Notes under the pieces: generated by a model
Databases searched by the model: none
What the model saw: the letters and a program-made list of their open reading frames with translations, nothing else
What the model was told of the DNA's origin: nothing
Program-made: the position numbers and the translations under genes
DNA from: Rhodoferax sp. BAB1
Lineage (GTDB): Bacteria; Pseudomonadota; Gammaproteobacteria; Burkholderiales; Burkholderiaceae_C
Assembly (NCBI RefSeq): GCF_013334205.1
Contig: NZ_CP054424.1
Location: 3,182,001 to 3,246,000, forward strand
Length of the DNA: 64,000 nt
Reading direction: 5' to 3'
In this document: piece by piece, positions 8,843 through 23,189 of the stretch
How positions within the stretch are numbered: position 1 is the stretch's first letter
How the letters are laid out: each line of letters starts with the position of its first letter

Positions 8843-9370
8843 ATGCGGTCCCGCTCACTTGTCTTGCTCTTGCTTGTTCTGCTGTCCGGCTGCGGCTACC
8901 GCGACTTCCAGCAGCTCGATGCCGAGCGCCAGGCCGCCTGGGCGGCCTTGACACCGCTGTACCAGCAACGCACCGCCCTGCTCACCAACCTGCTCACGGC
9001 GTCCCGGCCCCTGCCCGGGATCGATCCCGCCCAGCTGGTCCGGCTGGCTGAGGCCCGCGTCCAGGCGATTGCCTTGCCAGCGACGCCCGCCCTGCCTGAG
9101 GACGCTGCACTGCTGCAGCGTCATACCGCTGCTCAAGCGGCACTGGGCGCTGCGCTGGCACCTGTCCTGCAGGCGGCACGCCGCGCACCGGGCCTGCAGC
9201 CCCTGAGCGGTCAGTTCGATGGCCTGGAGAACCGTATCACCGTGGCCCGCAAGCGCTACGAGCTGGCCACCCAGCGCTACAACAGCCTGGTCGACAGTTT
9301 TCCCTCCAGCCTGACGGCCCGGGTCCTGGGCCTGGGACCGCGGCCCATCCTGGGCGACCCCCAGCCCTGA
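8843..9370 (+). CDS. LemA-like lipoprotein
   Basis: 175 residues starting MRSRSLVLLLLVLLSGCG, a lipoprotein signal with lipobox LSGC. The mature part is helical. It carries the LemA-type signature in FDGLENRITVARKRYELAT and RYNSLVDSFPS. LemA proteins are envelope-associated and their biochemical role is unclear. It is shorter and more Ala/Leu-rich than typical LemA in the middle. The inner ATG at 8843 is chosen because it begins the signal peptide. It stands alone between divergent and convergent neighbours. Confidence 0.8.
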   Translation: MRSRSLVLLLLVLLSGCGYRDFQQLDAERQAAWAALTPLYQQRTALLTNLLTASRPLPGIDPAQLVRLAEARVQAIALPATPALPEDAALLQRHTAAQAALGAALAPVLQAARRAPGLQPLSGQFDGLENRITVARKRYELATQRYNSLVDSFPSSLTARVLGLGPRPILGDPQP

Positions 9371-9377
9371 AGGAACA

Positions 9378-9406
9378 AAGGCCCTGCGTTCACACGACAG
9401 GGCCTT
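9378..9406. terminator. Probable terminator at the 3' end of the atp operon
   Basis: Inverted repeat AAGGCCCTG/CAGGGCCTT with 9-bp arms and an 11-nt loop, lying between the convergent LemA-like gene and atpC. The T-rich tail is short (TTTGTT on the minus strand, TTGTTG on the plus), so strength is uncertain. Confidence 0.6.
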
Positions 9407-9445
9407 GTTGACAGTGCGGTCGCAGGGGCCGCGGCTGAAGCGCGC

Positions 9446-9862
9446 TTATTTCTTCTGGCGGTACTTGCGTAGCGCTGCGATCTGAGCGGCCATGACAGCC
9501 AGCTCGGACTGGGCCTTGGCCAGGTCCAAATCGCTCTTGGCGTTCTTGAGTGCTTCTTCGGCGGCCAGCTTGGCTTCGTTGGCCTTCTCCTCGTCCAGGT
9601 CCTTGCCGCGCACGGCGGTGTCGGACAGGACGGTCACGCAGTCGGGCTGGACTTCCAGGATACCGCCGGCGACGAAGACGAACTCTTCCTTGCCGTCAGC
9701 CATCTCGATGCGCACCGAGCCGGGGCGGATGCGCGTGATCAGCGGGGTGTGACGCGGGTAGATGCCGAGCTCGCCCGCTTCGCCGGGCAGCGCGACGAAT
9801 CGCGCCTCGCCCGAGAAGATGGACTCTTCGGCACTGACCACATCGACGTGGATGGTGTTCAT
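9446..9862 (-). CDS. atpC: ATP synthase F1 subunit epsilon
   Basis: 138 residues. The N-terminal beta-sandwich starts [18 protein letters not shown] and includes [16 protein letters not shown]. The C-terminal helical hairpin (about 88-138) is Ala/Lys/Glu-rich. It belongs to the central stalk, couples rotation to catalysis and can inhibit ATP hydrolysis. GGAG lies 5 nt before the ATG. Last gene of the atp operon. Confidence 0.97.
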   Translation of the reverse strand: MNTIHVDVVSAEESIFSGEARFVALPGEAGELGIYPRHTPLITRIRPGSVRIEMADGKEEFVFVAGGILEVQPDCVTVLSDTAVRGKDLDEEKANEAKLAAEEALKNAKSDLDLAKAQSELAVMAAQIAALRKYRQKK

Positions 9863-9886
9863 GGTGACTCCGGTTGGCCCGCTGGC

Positions 9887-11341
<1,455 letters not shown>

Positions 11342-12220
11342 TCAGACCGCCGCGGCGCCTGCCACGATTTCCGACAGCTCTTTGGTGATGCCGGCCTGGC
11401 GGGTCTTGTTGTAGACCAGCTTGAGTTCGGCGATCACGCTCCCCGCGTTGTCGGTGGCGGCCTTCATGGCCACCATGCGGGCGGACTGTTCCGAGGCCAT
11501 GTTTTCGGCCACGGCCTGGTAGACCAGTGCTTCCACGTAACGCACCAGCAGCTCGTCGATGACGGACTGCGCGTCGGGTTCGTAGATGTAGTCCCAGTCG
11601 TGCTGCGGGCCGCTGGCTTGCGCCTCGTCCAGCATCTTGGCGGCCGACAGGGGCAGCAGTTGCTCGACCACGGGCTCCTGGCGCATGGTGTTGATGAACT
11701 TGGTGTAGCACAGGTACACCGCGTTCACTTCACCACGCGTGTAGGCGTCCAGCAGCACTTTGACGGGGCCGATCAGCTTGTCCAGATGCGGCGTGTCGCC
11801 GAGCTGGATGGACTGCGAGACCACCTTCGCACCGATGCGGTTGAGGAAGCCCAGACCCTTGTTGCCGATGGCCACGGCCTGCGTGCTCACGCCCGCAGCC
11901 TGCAGCTCGCGCAGCTTGTTGGTCACGCCGCGCAGCACGTTGGTGTTGAGGCCGCCGCACAGGCCCTTGTCCGTGGTCACCACGATCATGCCGGCGCTCT
12001 TGGCTTCGTTCGTCTGCATGAAGGCGTGCACGTACTCGGGATTGGCACGACCGAGGTTGGCGGCGATGTTGCGCACCTTCTCGCTGTAGGGACGGGCGGC
12101 CTGCATCCGCTGCTGCGCCTTGCGCATCTTGGATGCGGCCACCATTTCCATGGCCTTGGTGATCTTCTTGGTGTTCTCCACCGATTTGATCTTGCCGCGT
12201 ATTTCCTTACCTGCTGCCAT
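11342..12220 (-). CDS. atpG: ATP synthase F1 subunit gamma
   Basis: 292 residues forming the rotating coiled-coil shaft. The N-terminal helix holds [20 protein letters not shown] and [14 protein letters not shown]. The C-terminal helix holds [19 protein letters not shown] followed by [15 protein letters not shown]. The conserved [11 protein letters not shown] segment is present. Length is normal for the family. Located between atpA and atpD. Confidence 0.97.
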   Translation of the reverse strand: MAAGKEIRGKIKSVENTKKITKAMEMVAASKMRKAQQRMQAARPYSEKVRNIAANLGRANPEYVHAFMQTNEAKSAGMIVVTTDKGLCGGLNTNVLRGVTNKLRELQAAGVSTQAVAIGNKGLGFLNRIGAKVVSQSIQLGDTPHLDKLIGPVKVLLDAYTRGEVNAVYLCYTKFINTMRQEPVVEQLLPLSAAKMLDEAQASGPQHDWDYIYEPDAQSVIDELLVRYVEALVYQAVAENMASEQSARMVAMKAATDNAGSVIAELKLVYNKTRQAGITKELSEIVAGAAAV

Positions 12221-12253
12221 GAGGGCTCCTTGGGAATCTTCAGGTCGGAAATA

Positions 12254-13807
<1,554 letters not shown>

Positions 13808-13856
13808 GACTCTTTCCTTCTTTCCTTGGGTTGGGCTGACAGCGAAGCAAAAAGCC

Positions 13857-14387
13857 TCAGGCCGTGAGAGCCACTTTCATTTGTTCCAGACGGGCCTTGA
13901 CAGAAGTGTCGAGCACCTCGTCACCCACCACCACACGGATGCCACCGATCAGGTCGGCATCGAGCTCGACCTTCACGTTGAGTTTGCGGTCAAAACGCTT
14001 TTCGAGCGTTGCCGCCACATTGGCCAAGGCTGCGCCATCGATCGGGAACGCACTGTAGACCACCGCGTCTGACGAACCACCTTGTGCGTTCTTGAGGGCA
14101 CGGAACTGCTCGGCCATCTCGGGCAAGGCGTTCAGGCGACCGTTTTCAATGACGGTGCGCAGGAAGTTCCTGGCCTGATCGGGCAGCGCGGTCTTGGCAA
14201 GGCCGGCGATCAGGTCGAACACCTGGTTCGTCGTCACACGCGGATTGCCGGCAAACTGCTGCAGGCCGGCATCACCGGCGATTGCAGCAAGCTCTTCCAC
14301 CCAGGCCTGGGCGCCGTTCAGGTCCGACTTGGTCGACTGGAACAGTGCTTCGGCATAAGGGCGGGCAATGGTGGCAAGTTCAGCCAT
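13857..14387 (-). CDS. atpH: ATP synthase F1 subunit delta
   Basis: 176 residues. The N-terminal helical domain starts [17 protein letters not shown], and the C-terminal domain contains [20 protein letters not shown], the classic OSCP/delta signature. It joins F1 to the peripheral stalk b subunits. The start is 8 nt past the atpF stop. Confidence 0.96.
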   Translation of the reverse strand: MAELATIARPYAEALFQSTKSDLNGAQAWVEELAAIAGDAGLQQFAGNPRVTTNQVFDLIAGLAKTALPDQARNFLRTVIENGRLNALPEMAEQFRALKNAQGGSSDAVVYSAFPIDGAALANVAATLEKRFDRKLNVKVELDADLIGGIRVVVGDEVLDTSVKARLEQMKVALTA

Positions 14388-14395
14388 GGTTCACC

Positions 14396-14866
14396 TTACA
14401 GCTCGGTCTTCAGGCGATTGAGCAGATCAGCATGGACACCGGCATTGACTTCCTTGCGGAGAATCTGCTCGGCGCCCTTGACGGCCAGCGCAGCGACCTG
14501 CTCGCGCAGGGCCTCCCGCGCCTTGACGGTCTGCTGCTCGGCTTCGGCCTTGGCCGCGGCGATGATCTTGTTGCCTTCTTCGGTGGCGCGGCCCTTGGCC
14601 TCTTCGATCAAGGCCTGGGCACGACGCTCCGCGTCCGCCAGACGGCTGGCCGTCTCGTTGCGCGACGTGGCCAGTTCGGCCTCGACGCGCTTGTTGGCGG
14701 CGGCGAGTTCGGTCTTGGCCTTGTCGGCGGCAGCCAGGCCGTCGGCGATCTTCTGGGCCCGCTCGTCGAGCGCCTTGGCGATCGGCGGCCACACGAACTT
14801 CATCGTGAACCAGACCAGGATCGCGAAGACAACAGCCTGCAGGAACAGGGTTGCATTAATGTTCAC
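14396..14866 (-). CDS. atpF: ATP synthase Fo subunit b
   Basis: 156 residues. A single N-terminal membrane helix (about 5-27, starting [20 protein letters not shown]) leads into a long hydrophilic, Ala/Glu/Lys/Arg-rich coiled coil that forms the peripheral stalk dimer. Length matches the E. coli protein. Lies between atpE and atpH. Confidence 0.97.
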   Translation of the reverse strand: MNINATLFLQAVVFAILVWFTMKFVWPPIAKALDERAQKIADGLAAADKAKTELAAANKRVEAELATSRNETASRLADAERRAQALIEEAKGRATEEGNKIIAAAKAEAEQQTVKAREALREQVAALAVKGAEQILRKEVNAGVHADLLNRLKTEL

Positions 14867-14901
14867 GGCTTAATCCTTTCGGTCGTGAAAGGGCCGGGAA
14901 A

Positions 14902-15159
<258 letters not shown>

Positions 15160-15200
15160 CTAAAAGTTAAGTGAAAAGAAAAAACAAACAGATAAAAGGA

Positions 15201-16091
15201 TCAGTGTGCGTCGTGCGCCTGGCCGGTGTAAATCAGCGTCAGCATCATGAAAATGAAGGCTTGCAGGGTGATGATCAGAATGTGGAACAGCGTCCACACC
15301 GTCCCCGCCACCACATGACCGAACCCCAGCCAGAACCCGCCTTCCAGGGGATTGAACTGCCAGGCCCAAACGCCACCCATCAGGGCGATCAGCATGAACA
15401 CCAGTTCACCGGCAAACATGTTGCCGAACAGTCGCATGCCATGGGACACGGTCTTGGCCAGGTACTCGATCATCTGCATCAGGAAGTTGATCGGGTACAG
15501 GGCCCAATGGTCGCCAAAGGGGGCGGCAATCAGCTCGTGCGCCCAGCCGCCCAGGCCCTTGATCTTGATGTTGTAGAACAGGCAGATCAGCAGCACCGAG
15601 CACGAGAGGCCCAGCGTGGTGGAGAGGTCGGCGGTCGGCACCACGCGCATGTAGTCCTTGAAGCCCATGGCCGGACCGGCGTTGTGCCAGAGGCTGGGGA
15701 TCGCATCGACCGGCAGCATGTCCATGAAGTTCATCAGGAAGATCCAGAGGAACACGGTCAGGGCCAGCGGGGAGATCAGCTTGCGGCTCTTGGCGTTGTG
15801 GATCACGCCCTTGGCCTGGTTCTCGACCATCTCGACCAGAATTTCGACAGCGGCCTGGAAACGCCCCGGCACGCCGGCCGTGGCCTTGCGCGCGGCCATC
15901 CACAGGATGAAGCAGCCCAGCACGCCCAGCACGACCGAGAAGAAGACCGAGTCCAGGTTGAAGACACCGAAATCCACAATGCTGGTCTGCTTCACGCTGT
16001 TGAAGGAGAAATCCTTCTGCAGGTGCTGCAGGTGGTGGACGATGTATTCGCCGGCCGTCGGGGCCTGTGCTCCAGTGTTTTCAGCAGACAT
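15201..16091 (-). CDS. atpB: ATP synthase Fo subunit a
   Basis: 296 residues, polytopic stator subunit. The essential Arg is in SHGMRLFGNMFAGELVFML, and the last helices hold the AFIFMMLTLIYTGQA segment. The N-terminus carries a charged periplasmic part (GEYIVHHLQHLQKDFSF). It forms the proton half-channels against the c ring. First structural gene after atpI. Confidence 0.97.
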   Translation of the reverse strand: MSAENTGAQAPTAGEYIVHHLQHLQKDFSFNSVKQTSIVDFGVFNLDSVFFSVVLGVLGCFILWMAARKATAGVPGRFQAAVEILVEMVENQAKGVIHNAKSRKLISPLALTVFLWIFLMNFMDMLPVDAIPSLWHNAGPAMGFKDYMRVVPTADLSTTLGLSCSVLLICLFYNIKIKGLGGWAHELIAAPFGDHWALYPINFLMQMIEYLAKTVSHGMRLFGNMFAGELVFMLIALMGGVWAWQFNPLEGGFWLGFGHVVAGTVWTLFHILIITLQAFIFMMLTLIYTGQAHDAH

Positions 16092-16118
16092 AAATCACCA
16101 GTTCGTCAATTCAAAAAT

Positions 16119-16607
16119 CTATTCCGGCGACTTGGGACGCACCGGGCGCAACCACGCGGCCACCCAGTACACCTTCATCGTCACCACAAAACCGGCCAGC
16201 AGCGCCAGCCAGCTCAAGTGCGGAACCAGCTTCGGCGCTGCCAGCAGGATCACCACCGTCAGGGCGATCTTGACCAGTTCCCACACAAAAAAACCTGCGA
16301 GTGCAGCCCCTGCCGTACCCGTCTGACGCGACAGTGCCCGGGCCAGCACGGCCGCCGGCAGCACCACTGCCAGCGCTCCGTAAGCCACCGACAGCGCCAG
16401 TTCCCGACCGAACAGCCAAGCCACCAGGGTCGCCCCCATCCCCGCCATCGCCTGCCACGCCACAATCCGCCAGGGCGAAAGGGGCTGCTGCGTCTCACGC
16501 CAGCGCCGCGCCTCATCGGCGCTCAGCGGCTTGAAATCATCCTCAGGCGACGCATCTGCCTCATCTGCAAAAGCCGGCTTTCCCTGTGGGGGCGTGTTGT
16601 TGGACAT
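16119..16607 (-). CDS. atpI: ATP synthase protein I
   Basis: 162 residues. A hydrophilic Asp/Glu-rich N-terminus (about 1-50) is followed by four predicted membrane helices, including FFVWELVKIALTVVILLAAP. AtpI is an accessory factor that helps c-ring assembly in some bacteria. The start at 16607 (MSNNTPPQG) is preferred to an in-frame codon at 16643. It heads the atp operon and lies 27 bp upstream of atpB. Confidence 0.88.
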   Translation of the reverse strand: MSNNTPPQGKPAFADEADASPEDDFKPLSADEARRWRETQQPLSPWRIVAWQAMAGMGATLVAWLFGRELALSVAYGALAVVLPAAVLARALSRQTGTAGAALAGFFVWELVKIALTVVILLAAPKLVPHLSWLALLAGFVVTMKVYWVAAWLRPVRPKSPE

Positions 16608-16643
16608 TTTCAGCACCCCGCCTGCTGCCGTAAACTTCTGCAA

Positions 16644-16657
16644 AGCCGCTGATTATA
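16644..16657 (-). promoter_or_regulatory. Predicted -10 region of the atp operon promoter
   Basis: A perfect TATAAT (16657-16652 on the minus strand) stands 44 bp upstream of the atpI ATG. It continues as TATAATCAGCGGCT, identical to the element before the cytochrome c gene. The -35 region at 17 bp spacing (GCGGGA) is poor, so an activator or an atypical -35 may be needed. Confidence 0.45.
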
Positions 16658-16763
16658 GTTAGAAAGTCCGGGCTTCCCGCCCATATCCGACCAGCATCGC
16701 AGGACAAAGCCGTCCCACCCCGAAAAAATGGCGTCGACAGCGCCCCGCACCAGGAAAACCGCC

Positions 16764-17210
16764 ATGTACACCTTGCTCAAGTTCTTCCACCTGGCCGCCG
16801 CCATCGTCTGGCTGGGTGGCATGGCCTTCGTGCTGCTGGCGCTGCGCCCCAGCCTGGGTACGCTGCAGACGCCCGCCCAGCGCCTGCCCCTGCTGGCGGC
16901 GGTGCTGCGCCGCTTTTTCGCCGCGGTCTGGGTCTCGATCGGGGTGCTGCTGCTCAGCGGCGCCTATATGCTGGGCCACGCCGGGGGACAGGCGGCGCCG
17001 ATCGGCTGGCACCTGATGACGGGCATCGGCACCCTGATGTTTCTTATTTTTGGTCATATCTATTTCGCCTTTTACCGACCTATTCAGCGCGCCATCGCCG
17101 CCAGCGACTGGCCGACCGCAGGCCGCAAAGCCGGCGGCCTATCCAAACTGGTCACCGTCAACTTCGTGCTCGGCTGGCTGGCGATCGCCGCTGTCAGCTT
17201 CCTGGCCTGA
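16764..17210 (+). CDS. CopD-domain integral membrane protein
   Basis: 148 residues with four predicted membrane helices. The N-terminus MYTLLKFFHLAAAIVWLGGM carries the His/Trp pattern of CopD-like and related haem- or copper-linked membrane proteins. Further helices include RFFAAVWVSIGVLLLSGAYM and TLMFLIFGHIYFAFYR. Function is unproven; such proteins are tied to copper handling or membrane haem chemistry. The inner ATG at 16764 is chosen because it begins the first helix. Divergent from the atp operon. Confidence 0.75.
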   Translation: MYTLLKFFHLAAAIVWLGGMAFVLLALRPSLGTLQTPAQRLPLLAAVLRRFFAAVWVSIGVLLLSGAYMLGHAGGQAAPIGWHLMTGIGTLMFLIFGHIYFAFYRPIQRAIAASDWPTAGRKAGGLSKLVTVNFVLGWLAIAAVSFLA

Positions 17211-17243
17211 ACCCCCTTTCCCGATTTCGCGAGGACTGCCACG

Positions 17244-18137
17244 ATGCTGCCCCCCCTGCCCTGTTACCTGAACGGTGAGTACACGCTGTTGCCCGACGCC
17301 AAGGTCAGCGTCATGGACCGCGGTTTCATCTTCGGCGACGGCATCTATGAAGTGGTCCCCGTTTATGGCCGCTGCCTGTTCCGCTTCGAGCAGCACATGG
17401 CCCGGCTGGAGCGCAGCCTGGCCGAACTGCGCATACCCAACCCGCACACACGCAGCCAATGGCGCGCCATTGCCGAGCGACTGGTCGCCGACTTCACCCG
17501 CGGCACGGGCGAAGACCCGGAAAAGACCGAGCAGATGGTCTACATCCAGGTCACACGCGGGGTGGCCATGCGCGACCATGCCATGCTGCCCGGCCTCACG
17601 CCCACGGTGTTTGTCATGACCAACACCATGAAGCTCCCCGCCGAGGGCCTGCGCCAGAACGGCGTGAGCTGCGTGACGGCCGAGGACTTCCGCTGGGAGA
17701 AGGCGCACATCAAGAGCACCAGCCTGCTGGGTGCGGTGCTGGCGCGCCAGATCAGCGTGGACGCCGGGGCCACCGAGACCATCATGTTCCGCGCGGGCCA
17801 ACTCAGTGAAGGCGCGTCCAGCAATGTCTGGATCGTGAAGGACGGTGTGCTGCTCGGCCCGCCGCGCGACAATCTCGTGCTCGAAGGCATACGCTACGGC
17901 CTGCTGGAAGAAATCTGCAAGACGCACGGCATTCCCTTCGAGCTGCGCGGCATCTCCCGCCAGGAAGTGCAGGCAGCCGACGAAGTCCTGCTGAGCTCAG
18001 CCACCAAGGAGGTGCTGCCCGTGACCCGCATCGATGGCCAGCCCGTGGGGGACGGCCACCCCGGCCCCGTCTACGCCCAACTTTACGCCGGCTACCAGGC
18101 CGCCAAACTGCAGGCCCGCCTGCGCCGACCCGCATGA
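17244..18137 (+). CDS. dat: D-amino acid aminotransferase-like class IV aminotransferase
   Basis: 297 residues, PLP fold type IV. The signature DRGFIFGDGIYEVVPVYGR is near 25-43. The catalytic Lys157 is in WEKAHIKSTSLLG, and the PLP-phosphate-binding LSEGASSNVWIVKDG segment follows. It transfers amino groups between D-amino acids and 2-oxo acids; branched-chain or aminodeoxychorismate activity cannot be excluded by eye. It sits 58 bp upstream of ybeD-lipB-lipA on the same strand, an order I recall as common in Burkholderiales. Confidence 0.85.
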   Translation: MLPPLPCYLNGEYTLLPDAKVSVMDRGFIFGDGIYEVVPVYGRCLFRFEQHMARLERSLAELRIPNPHTRSQWRAIAERLVADFTRGTGEDPEKTEQMVYIQVTRGVAMRDHAMLPGLTPTVFVMTNTMKLPAEGLRQNGVSCVTAEDFRWEKAHIKSTSLLGAVLARQISVDAGATETIMFRAGQLSEGASSNVWIVKDGVLLGPPRDNLVLEGIRYGLLEEICKTHGIPFELRGISRQEVQAADEVLLSSATKEVLPVTRIDGQPVGDGHPGPVYAQLYAGYQAAKLQARLRRPA

Positions 18138-18195
18138 GCGCCGCCCGGCCGCCAGCAGGCGCTCGCACCGCAGTGCACAGCACGGAGGTTCCCCA

Positions 18196-18483
18196 GTGAG
18201 TACCCCGCCCCCCAGCCCCTCGCGCACCGACAGCCTGATCGAGTACCCCTGCCGCTTCCCCATCAAGGTGATGGGCGCCAAGGTCGAGGGTTTCGTGCAC
18301 GCCGTGACCACGGTCGCCCGCCAGTTCGACCCTGGCTTCGACGCTGCCACCGTCGAGTTGCGCGAAAGCAAGGGTGGCAACTACCTGGGCGTGACCATCA
18401 CCATCACGGCCACCAGCCGCGAGCAGCTCGACGAGCTCTACCGCACCCTCTCGACCCACCCCATGGTGAAGGTCGTGCTCTGA
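18196..18483 (+). CDS. ybeD: YbeD/DUF493 family protein
   Basis: 95 residues with a GTG start at 18196. GGAGG lies upstream at a workable distance, and the longer in-frame opening has no such site. The conserved small alpha/beta fold shows as [16 protein letters not shown] and HPMVKVVL. The family is widely found beside lipB, and its role is unknown (possibly regulatory, ACT-like). Its stop overlaps the lipB ATG (TGATG), so the two are translationally coupled. Confidence 0.88.
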   Translation: MSTPPPSPSRTDSLIEYPCRFPIKVMGAKVEGFVHAVTTVARQFDPGFDAATVELRESKGGNYLGVTITITATSREQLDELYRTLSTHPMVKVVL

Positions 18484-19166
18484 TGGACCTGCGTCTGCTC
18501 GGCCGGGTGGACTATGGACCGACCTATGCGGCCATGCAGGACTACACGGCCACGCGCACGGCCGACACGCCCGACGCGCTCTGGGTCTGCGAACACCCGC
18601 CGGTGTTCACGCAAGGCCTGGCCGGCCAGGCCGACCATGTGCTGGTGCCGGGCGACATCCCGGTGGTCGCCAGCAACCGCGGTGGCCAGGTGACCTACCA
18701 TGGGCCGGGCCAGGTCGTGGCCTACCCGCTCATCGATCTCAAGCGGGCCGGTTATTTCGTCAAGGAATACGTCTACCGGCTCGAAGAGGCCGTGATCCGC
18801 ACCCTGGCGCATTACGGCGTGACGGGCCACCGTGTGGCGGGCGCCCCCGGCATCTATGTCCGCCTGGACGATCCGCGCGGCCACGCACCGCTGCCGCAGC
18901 GCCCGCAAAAGGGCGCCACCACCGGCACGCCCGATTTCACGGGCCTGGGCAAGATCGCCGCCCTGGGCATCAAGGTCAGCCGCAACTGCACCTACCACGG
19001 CCTGGCGCTGAACGTGGCCATGGACCTGGAACCCTACTTGCGGATCAACCCCTGCGGCTACGCCGGGCTGCCCTCCGTGGACCTTTCTACAATCGGGGTA
19101 TCCGTCGACTGGACGGACGCCGCCCACGTGTTGAGCCACAAGCTCCAGAACCACCTCCAGCCCTGA
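18483..19166 (+). CDS. lipB: Lipoyl(octanoyl) transferase
   Basis: 227 residues. It moves octanoate from acyl-carrier protein to lipoyl domains of 2-oxoacid dehydrogenases and the glycine cleavage H protein. Family motifs are [20 protein letters not shown], the lysine loop [20 protein letters not shown] and the catalytic Cys in NPCGYAGL. A Gly/Thr-rich insert of about 20 residues before the lysine loop looks variable. The start overlaps the ybeD stop by one base. Confidence 0.96.
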   Translation: MDLRLLGRVDYGPTYAAMQDYTATRTADTPDALWVCEHPPVFTQGLAGQADHVLVPGDIPVVASNRGGQVTYHGPGQVVAYPLIDLKRAGYFVKEYVYRLEEAVIRTLAHYGVTGHRVAGAPGIYVRLDDPRGHAPLPQRPQKGATTGTPDFTGLGKIAALGIKVSRNCTYHGLALNVAMDLEPYLRINPCGYAGLPSVDLSTIGVSVDWTDAAHVLSHKLQNHLQP

Positions 19167-19177
19167 AGGCCCCCGCC

Positions 19178-20164
19178 ATGAGCACCCCCACCACCGTGCG
19201 CGACGCACAAAGCGTCGAGACCTACGACCCGGCCGCCAAACAGAAGGCCGCCGCCAAGCTCTCGCGCATCCCGGTCAAGGTGGAGGCCGGCGAGGTGCTC
19301 AAGAAACCCGACTGGATCCGCGTCAAGGCCGGCTCGCCGAGCACACGTTTCTACGAGATCAAGGACATCCTGCGCGCCAACAAGCTGGTGACGGTCTGCG
19401 AGGAAGCCAGCTGCCCCAATATCGGCGAATGCTTCGGCAAGGGCACCGCCACCTTCATGATCATGGGCGACAAGTGCACGCGCCGCTGCCCTTTCTGCGA
19501 CGTGGGCCATGGCCGCCCCGATCCGCTGGACGTGAACGAGCCGGAGAACCTGGCCAAGACCATCGCCGCGCTCAAGCTCAAGTACGTGGTCATCACCAGC
19601 GTGGACCGTGACGACCTGCGTGACGGTGGCGCCGGCCACTTCGTCGACTGCATCCGCAAGACACGCGAACTCTCACCCGACACGCAGATCGAGGTGCTGG
19701 TGCCCGACTTCCGCGGCCGCGACGACCGCGCACTGGACATCCTCAAGGCCGCGCCGCCCGACGTGATGAACCACAATATGGAAACCGTGCCGCGCCTGTA
19801 CAAACAGGCCCGCCCGGGCAGCGACTACCAGTTCTCGCTGAACCTGCTGAAGAAGTTCAAGGCCCTGTTCCCCGAGGTGCCAACCAAGAGCGGCCTGATG
19901 GTGGGCCTGGGCGAGACCGACGAGGAAATTCTGGACGTGATGCGTGACATGCGCGCCCACGACATCGAGATGCTGACCATCGGCCAGTACCTGGCCCCGT
20001 CCTCCTCCCACCTGCCGGTCAAGCGCTACGTGCACCCCGACACCTTCAGGATGTTCGAGGAAGAGGCCTACAAGATGGGTTTCACGCACGCCGCCGTCGG
20101 CGCCATGGTGCGCTCGAGCTACCACGCCGACCAGCAGGCCCACGCCGCCAGCCTGGCGCGCTGA
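19178..20164 (+). CDS. lipA: Lipoyl synthase (radical SAM)
   Basis: 328 residues. It inserts two sulfurs into protein-bound octanoyl groups. The auxiliary cluster Cys set is [12 protein letters not shown]; the radical SAM motif is CTRRCPFC. The terminal RSSYHA motif supplies the serine ligand of the auxiliary cluster. All are intact. It completes the lipoate pathway with lipB 11 bp upstream. Confidence 0.97.
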   Translation: MSTPTTVRDAQSVETYDPAAKQKAAAKLSRIPVKVEAGEVLKKPDWIRVKAGSPSTRFYEIKDILRANKLVTVCEEASCPNIGECFGKGTATFMIMGDKCTRRCPFCDVGHGRPDPLDVNEPENLAKTIAALKLKYVVITSVDRDDLRDGGAGHFVDCIRKTRELSPDTQIEVLVPDFRGRDDRALDILKAAPPDVMNHNMETVPRLYKQARPGSDYQFSLNLLKKFKALFPEVPTKSGLMVGLGETDEEILDVMRDMRAHDIEMLTIGQYLAPSSSHLPVKRYVHPDTFRMFEEEAYKMGFTHAAVGAMVRSSYHADQQAHAASLAR

Positions 20165-20182
20165 GCGCCGGCTCCCCGCAAC

Positions 20183-20530
20183 TCAGGCCGGCGCCATGGC
20201 GTCCCAGGCCTTGAGGGCCTCGGCCGCATACATCAGGGCCGGGCCGCCGCCCATGTAGACACACACCGCCAGCGTCTCTTCGAGTTCGGCCCGTGTGCAA
20301 TCGAGCCGGCGCAGGGCCTTGACGTGAAAACCGATACAGCCCGAGCAGCGTTGCGTGACCCCGATGGCCAGCGCCATCAGTTCCTTGTGCTTGGTGCTGA
20401 GCGCCCCTTCGGCCATGGACGCGCGCGCCAGTTGGCCAAACCCGGCCATGGCCTCGGTCTGCGCCTTGCGGAAGGGGGCCAAGCTTTCATTGATGTCCTG
20501 GATCAGGCCTGGGTGGTCAAAGGTGCTCAT
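20183..20530 (-). CDS. AhpD-like carboxymuconolactone decarboxylase family protein
   Basis: 115 residues, all-helical. The redox motif CSGCIGFH has Cys62, Cys65 and His69, the AhpD-type arrangement for peroxide or alkyl-hydroperoxide reduction. The segment STKHKELMALAIGVTQ is typical of the family. The start at 20530 (MSTFDHPG) is preferred over an upstream in-frame codon at 20563. It is convergent with lipA and downstream of ptsI on the same strand; a functional tie to either is not evident. Confidence 0.82.
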   Translation of the reverse strand: MSTFDHPGLIQDINESLAPFRKAQTEAMAGFGQLARASMAEGALSTKHKELMALAIGVTQRCSGCIGFHVKALRRLDCTRAELEETLAVCVYMGGGPALMYAAEALKAWDAMAPA

Positions 20531-20612
20531 GGACAGACTGCGGAAGGGTTGATACCCGGGCAAGTATCAACCGGCACCGGCACCCCGGCCTTGATGCAGC
20601 GCAAAGCCGCGT

Positions 20613-22382
<1,770 letters not shown>

Positions 22383-22400
22383 GGTGAATTCCTAGCCGGT

Positions 22401-22481
22401 TTCGCCGCCGGGCCGCCCCAAGGCGAAACACGGCCCCCTCGAGGGGCAGGGAGCCACACGCAGTGGGCAACCGTGGGGGTC
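22401..22481. repeat. Intergenic palindromic element between ptsH and ptsI
   Basis: The 102-bp ptsH-ptsI gap is dense in palindromes: TTCGCC/GGCGAA (22401-22406 with 22422-22427) and a perfect CCCCTCGAGGGG (22435-22446). It then continues with a GC-rich stretch ending in CCGTGGGGGTC. I recall very similar strings scattered in intergenic regions of Comamonadaceae genomes, so I call it a probable dispersed element. It occurs once here, so repetition is not shown by this window. Confidence 0.5.
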
Positions 22482-22484
22482 ATG

Positions 22485-22754
22485 TCACTCGCCCTCGCCA
22501 AACTTGTCGTTGATCAGCGCCAGCAGCGCATCGATCGCTTCCTGGGCCTTGTCGCCCTGGGCCTCGATCTCGATGGCACTCCCCAGGCCGGCGGCCAGCA
22601 TCATCACGCCCATGATGCTCTTGGCGTTCACGCGACGTTCGCCGCGCGCCAGAAAAATCTCGCAGGGGAAACTGCCCGCCAGCTTGGTGAGCTTGGCCGA
22701 GGCACGGGCATGCAGCCCGAGCTTGTTGCTGATGGTGGCACTGGCCTTGATCAT
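22485..22754 (-). CDS. ptsH: PTS phosphocarrier protein HPr
   Basis: 89 residues, normal HPr length. The phosphorylated His15 is in NKLGLHARASAKL, and a regulatory Ser46 in NAKSIMGVMMLAAG fits control by an HPr kinase, which would lie elsewhere. The ATG at 22754 gives the canonical N-terminus MIKASATISN. AAGGA lies immediately upstream at a tight spacing. It passes phosphate from EI to the adjacent EIIA. Confidence 0.95.
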   Translation of the reverse strand: MIKASATISNKLGLHARASAKLTKLAGSFPCEIFLARGERRVNAKSIMGVMMLAAGLGSAIEIEAQGDKAQEAIDALLALINDKFGEGE

Positions 22755-22780
22755 TCCTTGGTTCCCCGTCTTAACCTTGT

Positions 22781-23179
22781 TCAAACGCTTGTGCCGCCCG
22801 TGACCTGCAGCACACCCTGGATCCCGCCTTGCAAAGCCCGCGCCATCAGATCGTCCAATGGCTCGTGCTGGTAGGTCACCGCCCGCAGCAGCATGGGCAG
22901 GTTGACACCGGCGAGCAGCCGCGCCTCGCGCCCCTCCTGCAACTGGCGGGCCACATTGCAGGGCGTGGCCCCCAGCACATCGGTCAGCAGCAGCAGCGGT
23001 GCCGGCCCCAGGGAGGCCGCAGCCTGCCGCGCCAGCGCAACGCTCTGGTCGACGGCAGCGTCCGGCAACACGTCCACGGCCACCACGCCTCCCACCCGGT
23101 CGGCAAACACATGGGCCACGCACTGGCGCAGCGCACTGGCCAGCGGCGCGTGGGCGATGATGACGATGCCGGTGCTCAT
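22781..23179 (-). CDS. PTS EIIA component, mannose family
   Basis: 132 residues of the EIIA-Man fold. The N-terminus MSTGIVIIAHAPLASALRQC places the phosphorylatable His at position 10. LLLLTDVLGATPCNVARQL matches the family's second motif. No EIIB, EIIC or EIID gene follows, so it is probably an orphan output protein of a regulatory PTS, as described for several proteobacteria. First gene of the EIIA-ptsH-ptsI unit. Confidence 0.9.
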   Translation of the reverse strand: MSTGIVIIAHAPLASALRQCVAHVFADRVGGVVAVDVLPDAAVDQSVALARQAAASLGPAPLLLLTDVLGATPCNVARQLQEGREARLLAGVNLPMLLRAVTYQHEPLDDLMARALQGGIQGVLQVTGGTSV

Positions 23180-23189
23180 GCTGACCTGA

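Noticed and set aside
20165..20194. GCGCCGGC/GCCGGCGC inverted repeat between lipA and the AhpD-like gene, as a terminator
   Set aside because: It overlaps the coding end of the AhpD-like gene, has no T-run and is common in GC-rich sequence.
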